The notes under the pieces were generated by a model that was not told where the DNA came from, ran no database searches, and worked only from the letters and a program-made list of their open reading frames with translations. A stretch of DNA of 53,816 bases from Pseudonocardia sp. (GTDB lineage: Bacteria; Actinomycetota; Actinomycetes; Mycobacteriales; Pseudonocardiaceae): the NCBI GenBank assembly GCA_019244295.1, contig JAFASX010000109.1, forward strand, positions 1 to 53,816. The letters run 5' to 3'. Made by a program: the position numbers and the translations under genes. Positions 28,308 to 37,403 of this stretch are shown piece after piece (the first letter of the stretch is position 1; every line of letters begins with the position of its first letter).

Positions 28308-29612
28308 ATGTCCTCCAAGACAACAGCGCTGAGGTTCGGGCCCGACGACACGTCAGCCAGCCACGCCACGGAGGTACTGCGCGATCGTGATCAGGCGGAA
28401 GCGTATGTGGCGTCGGTGTGTTTCAAGCACGGGCCGCCGAGACTGGTTGGTGTGGAACTTGAGTGGCTGCTGAGCCGATCACCTGGTTGTGCCGCTCCGC
28501 TCGATGCCAAGGCGCTGGTCGCGGCGCTCGGGCCCCATACTCCGCACACGCTTGACCCGCGGTCTCCGGCATTACCGCTGCCCGCCGGCTCCTTGGTCAC
28601 CGTCGAACCGGGCGGCCAGGTTGAGCTCGCCAGTTCGCCATTCCCCAATATCGAGTCGCTGTTCGACGCGGTTGAGTCAGACAGCGGCATGCTGCATACC
28701 CGGCTTCGCCAGCACGGTCTTCATCCCAGTCCCTACGCGAGTGACCCGGCTGGCCCACCTCGGCGATTGCTGACAGTACCAAGGTACTCGGCGATGGAAG
28801 CGGCATTCGACCGGATCGGTCCGCACGGACGCAGCATGATGTGCTCCACGGCGGCGGTTCAGCCGTGTTTCGACCTCGGCGAGCGAACTGACCTGTGGCA
28901 ACGCTGGACCGTGCTGCATGCGGTAGGGCCCGTGCTGCTTGCCGCGTTCGCCAATTCCCCGGTGCTGCACGGCCAGCGCACCGGTTGGAAATCGTCTCGA
29001 ATGGCCTGCTGGTGGGCGCTTGATCCGCCACGAACGGTCCCGCCCGATCTGTCCGTCGACGATCCGGCCATTAGCTACGCGCGCCGAGTGATGGAAGCCG
29101 AGCTGCTGTGTCTTCGGCGCGCCGGGGCTTCCTGGGACGCGCCGACCGGAGTTACCTTCGCCGACTGGCTGGATGGCGCCCTGCCGAGCCCACCAACCAC
29201 CGCCGACCTCGATCTGCATCTGTCGACGCTGTTCCCACCGGTGCGTCCACAGGGTCACTTCGAAGTGCGCTACCTGGATGCTCAGCCCGGTCAGCAGTGG
29301 GTGGTGCCGGCGGTGGTGCTGGCAGCGGTGTTGTCCACACCGACGGTCAGCGCGGCTGTGCTCGAGTCGTGCCTGCCGGTCGCTGACCGCTGGGTAGCGG
29401 CGGCGCGGATTGGATTGGCCGATCCGGAGCTGGCCAAAGCGGCCGTGGCCGTCTTCACCCTGGCGGTCGAGGCACTGCCGGCCGTCATCGGCTTCGGGCC
29501 GGTCCACGACTTGGTCGAGCGGTTCGTGCAGGGCTGGGTGATGCGGGGACGCTGCCCCGCCGACGACGCCGTTGAACCGTTCGTTGCTGACCAGCCGGGG
29601 GCGCGCACATGA
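28308..29612 (+). CDS. egtA: Ergothioneine biosynthesis glutamate-cysteine ligase EgtA
   Basis: Makes gamma-glutamylcysteine, the sulfur donor for EgtB. The 434-residue protein shows the GCS2-type segments RLVGVELEWLL, GSLVTVEPGGQVELASSPFP, MMCSTAAVQPCFDLG, and a WALDPPRTVP stretch, all typical of actinobacterial EgtA. The start ATG has GAGGCGG seven bases upstream. It is the first gene of egtABCD, and its stop overlaps the egtB start (ATGA). Confidence 0.94.
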   Translation: MSSKTTALRFGPDDTSASHATEVLRDRDQAEAYVASVCFKHGPPRLVGVELEWLLSRSPGCAAPLDAKALVAALGPHTPHTLDPRSPALPLPAGSLVTVEPGGQVELASSPFPNIESLFDAVESDSGMLHTRLRQHGLHPSPYASDPAGPPRRLLTVPRYSAMEAAFDRIGPHGRSMMCSTAAVQPCFDLGERTDLWQRWTVLHAVGPVLLAAFANSPVLHGQRTGWKSSRMACWWALDPPRTVPPDLSVDDPAISYARRVMEAELLCLRRAGASWDAPTGVTFADWLDGALPSPPTTADLDLHLSTLFPPVRPQGHFEVRYLDAQPGQQWVVPAVVLAAVLSTPTVSAAVLESCLPVADRWVAAARIGLADPELAKAAVAVFTLAVEALPAVIGFGPVHDLVERFVQGWVMRGRCPADDAVEPFVADQPGART

Positions 29613-30973
29613 ACAGACGATCCCTTTCGTTGCCCACCCTGGACACTGAGCAGTTGCGTAGCCACGTCGTGGAGCAGCTCACCCTCAGCCGGGCTCGTAG
29701 CGCCATGCTGACCGACTCGCTCGACGACGCCGACCTTGTCCGCCAACACTCGGTGTTGATGTCCCCGCTGGTGTGGGACCTCGCCCACGTCGGCAGCCAG
29801 GAAGAGCTGTGGCTGGTCCGCGACGTAGGCGGTCGGCAACCGACGCGCCCGGAGATCGACGGTCTGTATGACGCGTTCCAGCATTCTCGGTCCAGCCGGG
29901 TGAATCTACCGCTGCTCACCCCGGCCGACACCCGCCAGTACGTGGCTGAGGTCAGGCAGAAGGCGTTGGACGTGCTGGCACGCAGCCCGCTGCACGGCCG
30001 TCGGCTGGTGGAGGACGCGTTTGCCTTCGGCATGATCGTGCAGCACGAGCAACAGCATGACGAGACCATGTTGGCCACCCACCAGCTGCGGCTCGGCGCG
30101 CCGGTGTTACACGGTGAGCCGCTGCCGTCGCCGCTCGCGCCGGTGGCGCCGGCTGAGGTGTTGGTGCCGGCTGGGGTGTTTACCATGGGTACTTCGTCAG
30201 AGCCGTGGGCGTTGGACAATGAACGCCCAGCGCACCGGGTCGAGTTACCCGCGTTCGTGATCGATACGACGCCGGTCACCAATGGGCAGTACGCCGAGTT
30301 CATCGCCGCCGGCGGCTACCGCGACCGGCGCTGGTGGAGCGAGGACGGTTGGCGCTACCAGCTGGCGGCTGGCCTGGAAGCGCCCCAGTTCTGGCAGCGA
30401 GACGGGGGCGGTCAATGGTGGCGGCGCCGATTTGGCGTGCTGGAGCCGGTTCAGCCCGACGTGCCCGTGGTGCACGTGTGCTTCCACGAAGCGGCGGCCT
30501 ATGCGGCCTGGGCCGGCAAGCGGCTGCCTACCGAAGCGGAGTGGGAGAAGGCGGCTCGGTGGGATCCAGCCACTGGTCGCTCACGACGCTACCCATGGGG
30601 CGATGACGACCCCACACCTGGACACGCGAATCTCGGCCAGCGCCATCTCACTCCGGCTCCGGTAGGTGCTTATCCCGACGGAGTTTCTCCGCTGGGCGTA
30701 CATCAGCTGATCGGCGACGTCTGGGAGTGGACCTCCTCGGGCTGGCACCCATACCCGGGCTTCGAGGCGTTCCCGTACCCGGAGTACTCGCAGGTGTTCT
30801 TCGGTGGCGACTATCGGGTGTTGCGTGGTGGCTCGTTCGGCACCGCGCCGGCGGCGATCCGAGGCACTTTCCGCAACTGGGACCACCCGATCCGCCGACA
30901 GATCTTCGCCGGCTTCCGCTGCGCCCGCGACGCGAGCCCTGCCGAGGTTCGCGCCGGCCGGGTCGGGGGATAG
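29609..30973 (+). CDS. egtB: Ergothioneine biosynthesis sulfoxide synthase EgtB
   Basis: Non-heme iron enzyme that joins gamma-glutamylcysteine and hercynine with oxygen to form the sulfoxide. The 454-residue protein has an N-terminal DinB-like domain with the iron-binding histidines in WDLAHVG (H60) and QHEQQHDE (H146, H150), and a C-terminal formylglycine-generating-enzyme/sulfatase-modifying domain (VFTMGTSSEPWALDNERPAH, RLPTEAEWEKAARWDP, GDVWEWTSSGWHPYPGF, GDYRVLRGGSF). It starts overlapping egtA by 4 bp. egtC begins 4 bases after its stop. Confidence 0.96.
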   Translation: MNRRSLSLPTLDTEQLRSHVVEQLTLSRARSAMLTDSLDDADLVRQHSVLMSPLVWDLAHVGSQEELWLVRDVGGRQPTRPEIDGLYDAFQHSRSSRVNLPLLTPADTRQYVAEVRQKALDVLARSPLHGRRLVEDAFAFGMIVQHEQQHDETMLATHQLRLGAPVLHGEPLPSPLAPVAPAEVLVPAGVFTMGTSSEPWALDNERPAHRVELPAFVIDTTPVTNGQYAEFIAAGGYRDRRWWSEDGWRYQLAAGLEAPQFWQRDGGGQWWRRRFGVLEPVQPDVPVVHVCFHEAAAYAAWAGKRLPTEAEWEKAARWDPATGRSRRYPWGDDDPTPGHANLGQRHLTPAPVGAYPDGVSPLGVHQLIGDVWEWTSSGWHPYPGFEAFPYPEYSQVFFGGDYRVLRGGSFGTAPAAIRGTFRNWDHPIRRQIFAGFRCARDASPAEVRAGRVGG

Positions 30974-30977
30974 CGGG

Positions 30978-31790
30978 GTGTGCCGCCACCTGGCCTATCT
31001 CGGTGCGCCACGTTACCTCGCGGATCTTGTACTGACGCCGAAGCACGGTCTGCTGCGGCAGTCCTACCAGCCAAGAGACATGCGCGGCGGCGCGACAATC
31101 AACGCTGACGGCTTCGGAGTGGGCTGGTATCCGTTGTCTGGGCTGCGGGCTGGCCGTCTGCCGGTGCGGTATCGCAGCTCTCGGCCGCTGTGGGCGGACG
31201 AATCGTTCGCCCAGATTGCCTCGGCCACCGAAGCATGCGGGGTGCTCGCCGCGATCAGGTCAGCCACCGAAGGAATGGCCCTAGTACACACCGCCTGCGC
31301 ACCGTTCACCGAGGGTCGCTGGCTGTTTAGCCACAACGGGGTAGTAACCGGCTGGCCCAGGTCAGTGGCTGCGCTGGCCGCGACGCTGCCGATCACCGAT
31401 CTGATCACATTGGACGCGCCGACCGACTCCGCGCTGCTGTGGGCCTTAGCGCGCCACCAGTTGCGCGCTGATGTCGACCCCGCGCGTGCTCTGGTCCAGC
31501 TGGTCACGGCAGTTGCGGATGCCGCGCCGGGCTCTCGGCTGAACCTGCTGCTCACCGATGGCGCCACGGTCTACGCCACAGCATGGGGCCACGCGTTGGT
31601 GAGCCGGTCCAGCCCCGATGGCTTGGTGGTGGCGTCTGAAAGTCACGACGATCAGCCGGATTGGATCCCGGTACCCAACGGTTACCTGCTTTTCGGGACC
31701 GCCGCGCAAGGCGCCATGATCCGACCTATCGAGGGCTTCGACCGGTTGAGACCAAGGACTCTCGCTACTTCTCGAAAGGAAACTCCATGA
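30978..31790 (+). CDS. egtC: Ergothioneine biosynthesis amidohydrolase EgtC
   Basis: Class II glutamine-amidotransferase-like hydrolase that removes glutamate from the gamma-glutamyl sulfoxide. The start is fixed by the need for an N-terminal nucleophile cysteine: GTG-TGC at 30978 gives (M)CRHLAYLG. The 270-residue product continues with QPRDMRGGATINADGFGVGW and FSHNGVVTGW, typical of the fold. GGGGG lies about ten bases upstream. A longer in-frame reading from 30804 runs through egtB and would bury the catalytic cysteine. The stop overlaps egtD (ATGA). Confidence 0.94.
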   Translation: MCRHLAYLGAPRYLADLVLTPKHGLLRQSYQPRDMRGGATINADGFGVGWYPLSGLRAGRLPVRYRSSRPLWADESFAQIASATEACGVLAAIRSATEGMALVHTACAPFTEGRWLFSHNGVVTGWPRSVAALAATLPITDLITLDAPTDSALLWALARHQLRADVDPARALVQLVTAVADAAPGSRLNLLLTDGATVYATAWGHALVSRSSPDGLVVASESHDDQPDWIPVPNGYLLFGTAAQGAMIRPIEGFDRLRPRTLATSRKETP

Positions 31791-32758
31791 CTACCGCTGT
31801 GCTTGATGTCTATTTGACTGAGTCCGAGTGGTCAGCCACGTTGCGGTCGGACGTTAGGAAAGGCCTGACCGCCATCCCGAAGATGCTGCCACCCAAGTGG
31901 TTTTATGACGCCGCTGGCAGCCAGCTGTACGAGCTCATTACCAAACTGCCCGAGTACTATCCGTTCGCCGCTGAGCACGAGATCCTGCTCGCTCGGGCTG
32001 GCGAGATTGCGGCCGCCTCGCGCGCGGAGTGCCTCGTCGAGCTGGGTTCGGGTTCGTCAGAGAAAACCTGTTTGCTACTGGATGCGCTGAGCTCGGTCGG
32101 CACGTTGCGCCGATACCTGCCGCTGGACGTATCCGAGGCTGCCCTCCGGGACGCCATCGATTCGCTGGCGGCGGCATATCCCGGGCTGGTTGTGCACGGC
32201 ATCGTCGGTGACTTCACCCGTCACCTCTCTCAGATTCCCGCCGACGGCAAGCGGCTGCTGGCCTTTCTGGGCGGGACTATCGGTAACTTGATGCCGGGCG
32301 ACCGGGCGGTGTTCCTGCGCGCGGTCAGGCAGATGCTGCGTTCAGGTGAGCAGCTATTGCTCGGTACCGGTCTGGTGATCGACCCAGCGGTTATGGTGGC
32401 GGCGTACGACGACGAGCAAGGTGTCACGGCTGAGTTCAACCGCAATGTCTTGCGGGTGCTCAACCGGGAGCTGGGCGCGAACTTCGTTCCGGAGGCCTTC
32501 GAGCATGTTGCGCTGTGGGACGCCGAACGAGAGTGGATCGAGATGCGGTTGCGCGCGCGACACCGCCTGACGGTGCGTGTCGTGGAGCTCGGGCTGGAAG
32601 TGCCGTTCGCGGCAGGCGAAGAAATGCGCACCGAGACTTCGGCGAAATTCCGGGCCGAAGGGGTACGGGCTGAACTGGCCGCCGCGGGGTTTGAGCTGAC
32701 CGAGTGGTGGACTGATACAGCGCAGCGGTTTGGTCTTTCGCTGGCCACCGCTGGCTAG
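31787..32758 (+). CDS. egtD: L-histidine N-alpha-methyltransferase EgtD
   Basis: Trimethylates histidine to hercynine with S-adenosylmethionine, the committed step of ergothioneine synthesis. From the ATG at 31787 the product is 323 residues. The family N-terminus IPKMLPPKWFYDAAGSQLYE is clear, with the SAM motif ELGSGSSEKT at 85-94, FLGGTIGNLMPGD, and the late MRTETSAKFR typical of EgtD. GAAAGGAA provides the ribosome site. Gene order egtABCD is complete; there is no egtE-like lyase between egtD and acn. Confidence 0.96.
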   Translation: MTTAVLDVYLTESEWSATLRSDVRKGLTAIPKMLPPKWFYDAAGSQLYELITKLPEYYPFAAEHEILLARAGEIAAASRAECLVELGSGSSEKTCLLLDALSSVGTLRRYLPLDVSEAALRDAIDSLAAAYPGLVVHGIVGDFTRHLSQIPADGKRLLAFLGGTIGNLMPGDRAVFLRAVRQMLRSGEQLLLGTGLVIDPAVMVAAYDDEQGVTAEFNRNVLRVLNRELGANFVPEAFEHVALWDAEREWIEMRLRARHRLTVRVVELGLEVPFAAGEEMRTETSAKFRAEGVRAELAAAGFELTEWWTDTAQRFGLSLATAG

Positions 32759-32770
32759 GGGGTGGGCAGG

Positions 32771-32785
32771 GGCCGTCGGGCGGCC
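32771..32785. terminator. Short hairpin between convergent egtD and acn
   Basis: GGCCG (32771-32775), loop TCGGG, CGGCC (32781-32785) lie in the 59-bp gap between the egtD and acn stops. It is GC-rich but short; a weak bidirectional terminator at best. Confidence 0.35.
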
Positions 32786-32817
32786 AGGCGCTCGGCCGGT
32801 CGCGTCTTGCTGGTCGG

Positions 32818-35637
32818 CTACTCGCGCAGCATGCGGCGCAGCACGTACTGCAAAATGCCGCCGTTGCGGTAATAGTCCGCCTCGCCCGGGGTGTCGATAC
32901 GCACCACGGCGTCGAATTCCACCGCCTTGCCGCCTTCACGCGTCGCCGTCACATGCACGGTGGCCGGGATGGAACCGTCGTTCAGCGCGGTGACCCCGCT
33001 GATGTCGTAGGTCTCGGTGCCGTCCAGTCCGAGCGACGCCGCTGACGAGCCGGCTGGAAACTGTAGCGGCAGCACGCCCATGCCGATCAGGTTCGACCTG
33101 TGGATCCGCTCGAACGACTCCACGATTACCGCGCGGACGCCCAGCAGCGCGGTACCCTTGGCCGCCCAGTCGCGCGATGAACCTGAGCCGTACTCCTTAC
33201 CTCCCAGCACCACTAATGGCGTGCCGGCCGCCGCATAGTTCCGCGCGGCGTCGTAAATGAAGGCTTGCGGTGCCCCGACCTGGGTGAAGTCACGGGTGTA
33301 ACCACCGGCAACGTCATCGAGCAGCTGGTTGCGCAGCCGGGTGTTGGCGAATGTGCCCCGGATCATCACCTCGTGGTTGCCTCGGCGGGAACCGTAGGAG
33401 TTGAAGTTCCGCTTGTCCACGCCGTGTTCGATGAGGTAAAGCCCGGCCGGCGTGTCGGCCTTGATCGAACCGGCGGGGGAGATGTGGTCGGTGGTGACCG
33501 AGTCACCCAGCAGCGCGAGCACCCGAGCGCCGGTGATGTCCGTGACCGGGTCCGGCTCGGCGGACATACCCTCGAAGTACGGAGGCTTGCGCACGTAGGT
33601 TGACTCGGTGTCCCACTCGAAGATGTCACCCTCGGGCGTGGGCAGGGCGCGCCACCGCTCGTCGCCGGTGAAGACGTCCGCATAGTCCTTGGCAAACATC
33701 TCCTGGTTGATCGCGTCGTCGATTACCCGCTGGACGTCGGCTGGGCCGGGCCAGATATCGCGCAAGTAGACAGCGTTGCCGTCGGGACCAGTACCCAGCG
33801 GTTGGTTCTCGAAGTCGAAGTCCATGGTGCCGGCTAACGCGTAAGCGATGACCAGCGGCGGTGAGGCCAGGTAGTTCATCTTGACGTCCGGGTTGATCCG
33901 GCCCTCGAAGTTCCGGTTACCGGACAAAACCGACACCACGGACAGGTCGACCTCGTTGACCGCCGCCGAGATCTCCTCCGGCAGCGGGCCGGAGTTGCCG
34001 ATACAGGTAGTGCAGCCGTAGCCGACCAGGTGGTAGCCCAGCTTCTCCAGGTACGGCCACAGCCCCGATTTTTCGTAGTAGTCGGTGACGACCTGCGATC
34101 CCGGTGCCATCGAGGTCTTCACCCACGGTTTCACCGTCAGCCCGGCATCGACCGCGTTGCGGGCCAGCAGCGCCGCGCCCAGCATTACCGAGGGATTGGA
34201 CGTGTTGGTGCATGAGGTGATGGAGGCGATCACCACCGCGCCATGGTCGAGCTCGAACTCAGTGCCCGAGGACAGCTTCACCGGGGTGGGTGAGCTGATC
34301 CGACCCAGCGTGCCGGCCGCCGCCGAGACCGACACGTGGGGCGTGTCCCTGCCGTTGGAGACGTTGCCGGTCGCGGTCGGGTCACTCGCCGGAAACGTCT
34401 CCTCGACCGCCTCGTCGAGGGGGGACGTGGCCGGGGCTCCCTTGGCATAGCTGCTCAGCGCCGAGCGGAACGCCTGTTTCGCCTGGATCAACGCAATGCG
34501 GTCCTGCGGTCGCTTTGGCCCGGCGATCGATGGCACGACTGTGGACAGATCCAGTTCGAGGGTCTCGGAGTAGTGGGCTTCGGCGGCGGGGTCGTGCCAC
34601 AGGCCTTGCTCCTTGGCGTAGGTCTCGACCAGCGCGATCTGCGTATAGGAACGGCCAGTCAGCTTCAGGTAGCGGGTGGTCTCGGCGTCGATCGGGAAGA
34701 TTGCGCAGGTGGAGCCGAATTCCGGGCTCATGTTGCCGATGGTTGCCCGGTTGGCCAACGGCACCGCGGCCACACCCTCACCGTAGAACTCGACGAACTT
34801 GCCCACCACACCGTGCTTGCGCAGCATCTCGGTGATCGTGAGCACCACGTCGGTCGCGGTCGCGCCAGATGGGATCTCGCCGGTTAGCTTGAAGCCAACG
34901 ACCCTCGGGATAAGCATCGACACCGACTGGCCGAGCATGGCCGCCTCGGCCTCGATGCCGCCGACACCCCAGCCGAGCACGCCGAGGCCGTTGACCATGG
35001 TGGTGTGGCTGTCGGTGCCAACCAGCGTGTCCGGATACGCCTTGCCGTCGCGGGTCATCACTACCCGCGCCAGATGCTCGATGTTGACCTGATGCACGAT
35101 GCCAGTGCCCGGCGGCACCACCTTGAACTCGTCGAACGCTCCTTGGCCCCAGCGCAGGAACTGGTAGCGCTCCCGGTTACGGCTGTATTCGAACTCGACG
35201 TTGCGCGCGAAGGCATCCGGGCTGCCGAATACGTCAATGATCACTGAGTGGTCGATGACCAGCTCGGCCGGAGCCAGCGGGTTCACCTTCGCTGGATCTC
35301 CGCCCAGCTCGGTGACCGCCTCGCGCATGGTGGCTAGGTCGACCACGCACGGCACCCCGGTGAAGTCCTGCATGATCACCCGCGCCGGTGTGAACTGGAT
35401 CTCGGTGTTCGGCTCGGCCGCCGGGTTCCAGTCGGCTAACGCTCTGATGTGCCCCTCGGTGACGTTGACACCGTCTTCGGTGCGCAGCTGGTTTTCCAGC
35501 AGTACTTTGAGGCTATAGGGCAGGCGGGAGGCGCCCTCGACGGCCGACAGGCGGAAGATCTCGTGCTGGGAGTCTCCGACGGCCAGGGTGGCCCGAGCGC
35601 CGAAGCTGTCCGGGTGCGCGTTGCTGTGGATGCTCAC
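32818..35637 (-). CDS. acn: Aconitate hydratase A (aconitase)
   Basis: 4Fe-4S enzyme of the citric acid cycle, citrate to isocitrate. The 939-residue protein has the N-terminal domain with [37 protein letters not shown], the cluster cysteines in [13 protein letters not shown] and [15 protein letters not shown], and the swivel domain with [19 protein letters not shown] hydrophilic linker of about 50 residues before the first cluster cysteine contains [12 protein letters not shown], an insert I recall from actinobacterial aconitases. The start is the GTG at 35637, with AGGAGAGG about 9 bases upstream. Regulation by AcnR is predicted from the operator at 35763-35780. Confidence 0.97.
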   Translation of the reverse strand: MSIHSNAHPDSFGARATLAVGDSQHEIFRLSAVEGASRLPYSLKVLLENQLRTEDGVNVTEGHIRALADWNPAAEPNTEIQFTPARVIMQDFTGVPCVVDLATMREAVTELGGDPAKVNPLAPAELVIDHSVIIDVFGSPDAFARNVEFEYSRNRERYQFLRWGQGAFDEFKVVPPGTGIVHQVNIEHLARVVMTRDGKAYPDTLVGTDSHTTMVNGLGVLGWGVGGIEAEAAMLGQSVSMLIPRVVGFKLTGEIPSGATATDVVLTITEMLRKHGVVGKFVEFYGEGVAAVPLANRATIGNMSPEFGSTCAIFPIDAETTRYLKLTGRSYTQIALVETYAKEQGLWHDPAAEAHYSETLELDLSTVVPSIAGPKRPQDRIALIQAKQAFRSALSSYAKGAPATSPLDEAVEETFPASDPTATGNVSNGRDTPHVSVSAAAGTLGRISSPTPVKLSSGTEFELDHGAVVIASITSCTNTSNPSVMLGAALLARNAVDAGLTVKPWVKTSMAPGSQVVTDYYEKSGLWPYLEKLGYHLVGYGCTTCIGNSGPLPEEISAAVNEVDLSVVSVLSGNRNFEGRINPDVKMNYLASPPLVIAYALAGTMDFDFENQPLGTGPDGNAVYLRDIWPGPADVQRVIDDAINQEMFAKDYADVFTGDERWRALPTPEGDIFEWDTESTYVRKPPYFEGMSAEPDPVTDITGARVLALLGDSVTTDHISPAGSIKADTPAGLYLIEHGVDKRNFNSYGSRRGNHEVMIRGTFANTRLRNQLLDDVAGGYTRDFTQVGAPQAFIYDAARNYAAAGTPLVVLGGKEYGSGSSRDWAAKGTALLGVRAVIVESFERIHRSNLIGMGVLPLQFPAGSSAASLGLDGTETYDISGVTALNDGSIPATVHVTATREGGKAVEFDAVVRIDTPGEADYYRNGGILQYVLRRMLRE

Positions 35638-35762
35638 ATCGCGTCCTCTCCTGCGAGCGCCTGGCTATCATCGGGTCACGAAGGCCAGACCGGGTGGTGG
35701 TGCGGGGCGTCCGACAATCTGTCGCGCCGCGCTTGCCTGGTAGGCAAGAGACCATATTCCAT

Positions 35763-35791
35763 ACAGTACGCTTGTACTGTTTGAATCGCAA
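35763..35791 (-). promoter_or_regulatory. acn promoter with AcnR operator
   Basis: The 18-bp perfect inverted repeat ACAGTAC-GCTT-GTACTGT (35763-35780) matches the C. glutamicum AcnR consensus I recall, CAGNAC-N3-c-GTACTG. On the minus strand a promoter reads TTGCGA (-35, 35786-35791), 17 bases, TACTGT (-10, 35763-35768), so the operator covers the -10 and much of the spacer. This predicts direct steric repression of acn by the AcnR-like regulator at 27603-28181. Confidence 0.82.
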
Positions 35792-35987
35792 TTCCCTCAC
35801 TCAGAACACAGTTTCGGGGACGAGCCAGCCTTCTAGGTGCGATCGGGGCGCGGCAGGGCACGCAGTGCCCGCCTGGCTATCGCCCAAGTGGTGGCATCTG
35901 GCTCCCGCCGACGTGTCAATGCCGCGATTTCGGTGCGCAGGATGAGAGTGTCCGCGCGTCTCACAGCCACGGACGCGTGGGGGTTCG
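35792..35987. other. Remainder of the acn/ripA divergent intergenic region
   Basis: The whole gap between acn and the NlpC/P60 gene is about 350 bp. Beyond the acn promoter I see no gene. I looked for a ydaO (c-di-AMP) riboswitch, common before actinobacterial cell-wall hydrolases, and did not recognise its core. The promoter of the hydrolase gene must lie here but is not evident. Confidence 0.35.
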
Positions 35988-37298
35988 GTGCGCGGGTACG
36001 TACTGCGGTGCATGGTGGTGGCCGCGCTGCTGGTCTGCACATTGATCGCTAGCGCCGGGGTCGGCCTGACCGAGCCCAGCCCGGCGCCGCCTCCGCCTCC
36101 GTCAAACCCGACTGACCAACAGCTCGACCAGAGTAAAAGGGATCTCACGGGTAAGGCTGGCGAGGTCGCCGCCGTTTCCACCCGACTCACCAAGGTGCAA
36201 GCCGAAGCGGATGAGCTAGGAGCACAGCTGGAGTCCCGGCGGGAAGCGGCGAACAAGGCGCTGGTTGACCAGCGGGCCGCCCAGGCCCAGGCCGAGGAGG
36301 CCAACCAGCGGGCCCAAGCCACTCGGGCCGAGACCGACGCGGCCGCGGCCGCGATCGAGCAAGCCCACCGCCGGTTGGATGAGTTCATCACCGCCGCCTA
36401 CTTGCGAGGCGCGGATAGCGGCTCGCTGAGCCTGCTGACCGAGGCCACCGATCTGGTAGAGCGGGCCGAGCTGACCGAGGCGATAGCGGCCGACCAGCGG
36501 GCCGCGTTGGACTCACTCCAACAGGCGCGCGTGGCCAAGGTGAACGTCGACTCGATCGCGCGTGCGGCGCAAGCGGACGCCCAGGCCAAGCACCATGCTG
36601 CCGAGGTCGCCAAGCGGGTAGCCGACGGCGCGGTGGCGAATGCCCGACTTCAGATGCGGGCCGGACTGACGAAGCTGGCCGGTGTCGAAGCGCAACGTGT
36701 CGCGCTGGAGCATCAACTCGATGTGCTCACCGCTCAAGACGCTACCTTGCGCGCCAGTCGGCAGCGCTATCTCGATTATCAGGCACAGCGGGCCGCCGAG
36801 GCGGTAGCCGAGCAACGCGCGGCGGCGGCCAGGTTGACCGCTGGCACGGCGACCCGGCGACCGGGCGCGGGGAGCGGCATGGCAGCGCGAGTTATCGACC
36901 GCGCGCTGTCTGCGCTCGGTGTCACCTACGCCTGGGGTGGGGGAAACGCCGAAGGGCCGACTCTGGGCGTGCGCGACGGCGGTGAGGCCGACGCGAATGG
37001 CGACTTCCGCAAGACCGGTTTCGACTGCTCAGGGCTGATGATCTACGCGTTCGGCGCGGCGGGTATCGGGTTGCCGCACTACAGCGGCTACCAATACAAC
37101 GCGGGCAAGAAGGTCCCGGTCTCCGAGATGCGCCCGGGCGACATGCTGTTCTGGGGCAACCCCGGCAACGTCCACCATGTTGCGCTCTACATCGGTAACG
37201 GCAAGATGGTGGAGGCTCCGTATTCGGGTGGGAAGGTGAGGGTCACTCCGGTGCGGTATGGCGGTGAGTTGATGCCCTACGTCACTCGGTTGCTCTAG
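35988..37298 (+). CDS. ripA: Secreted NlpC/P60 peptidoglycan hydrolase, RipA-like
   Basis: Cell-wall endopeptidase expected to cleave the D-Glu-mDAP bond of peptide stems. The 436-residue protein begins with a signal peptide (VVAALLVCTLIASAGVGL), a proline-rich spacer, then a long alanine/glutamine-rich coiled coil at about residues 45-290. The C-terminal NlpC/P60 domain has the nucleophile cysteine in FDCSGLMIYAF, RPGDMLFW, and the catalytic histidine in VHHVALYIG. It occupies the Rv1477 (ripA) position, but a second paralogue like ripB is absent. The start is the GTG at 35988. Confidence 0.88.
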   Translation: MRGYVLRCMVVAALLVCTLIASAGVGLTEPSPAPPPPPSNPTDQQLDQSKRDLTGKAGEVAAVSTRLTKVQAEADELGAQLESRREAANKALVDQRAAQAQAEEANQRAQATRAETDAAAAAIEQAHRRLDEFITAAYLRGADSGSLSLLTEATDLVERAELTEAIAADQRAALDSLQQARVAKVNVDSIARAAQADAQAKHHAAEVAKRVADGAVANARLQMRAGLTKLAGVEAQRVALEHQLDVLTAQDATLRASRQRYLDYQAQRAAEAVAEQRAAAARLTAGTATRRPGAGSGMAARVIDRALSALGVTYAWGGGNAEGPTLGVRDGGEADANGDFRKTGFDCSGLMIYAFGAAGIGLPHYSGYQYNAGKKVPVSEMRPGDMLFWGNPGNVHHVALYIGNGKMVEAPYSGGKVRVTPVRYGGELMPYVTRLL

Positions 37299-37303
37299 CA
37301 AGC

Positions 37304-37327
37304 CTGTGCGGGGCGTTGCCGGCACAG
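37304..37327 (+). terminator. Weak hairpin after ripA
   Basis: CTGTGC (37304-37309) pairs with GCACAG (37322-37327) around a GC-rich 12-nt loop, 5 bases beyond the stop. The stem is short and imperfect, so this may only attenuate read-through to moxR1. Confidence 0.3.
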
Positions 37328-37403
37328 CTTCACGGCCGTCACACCGCCCACCCGCTTCGCTGGCGGGGTACACCGGGGAGAGCCCGGCGGAAGGAGACGC
37401 GCG

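Noticed and set aside
35792..35987. c-di-AMP (ydaO) riboswitch before the NlpC/P60 gene
   Set aside because: The conserved core elements of that riboswitch were not recognised.
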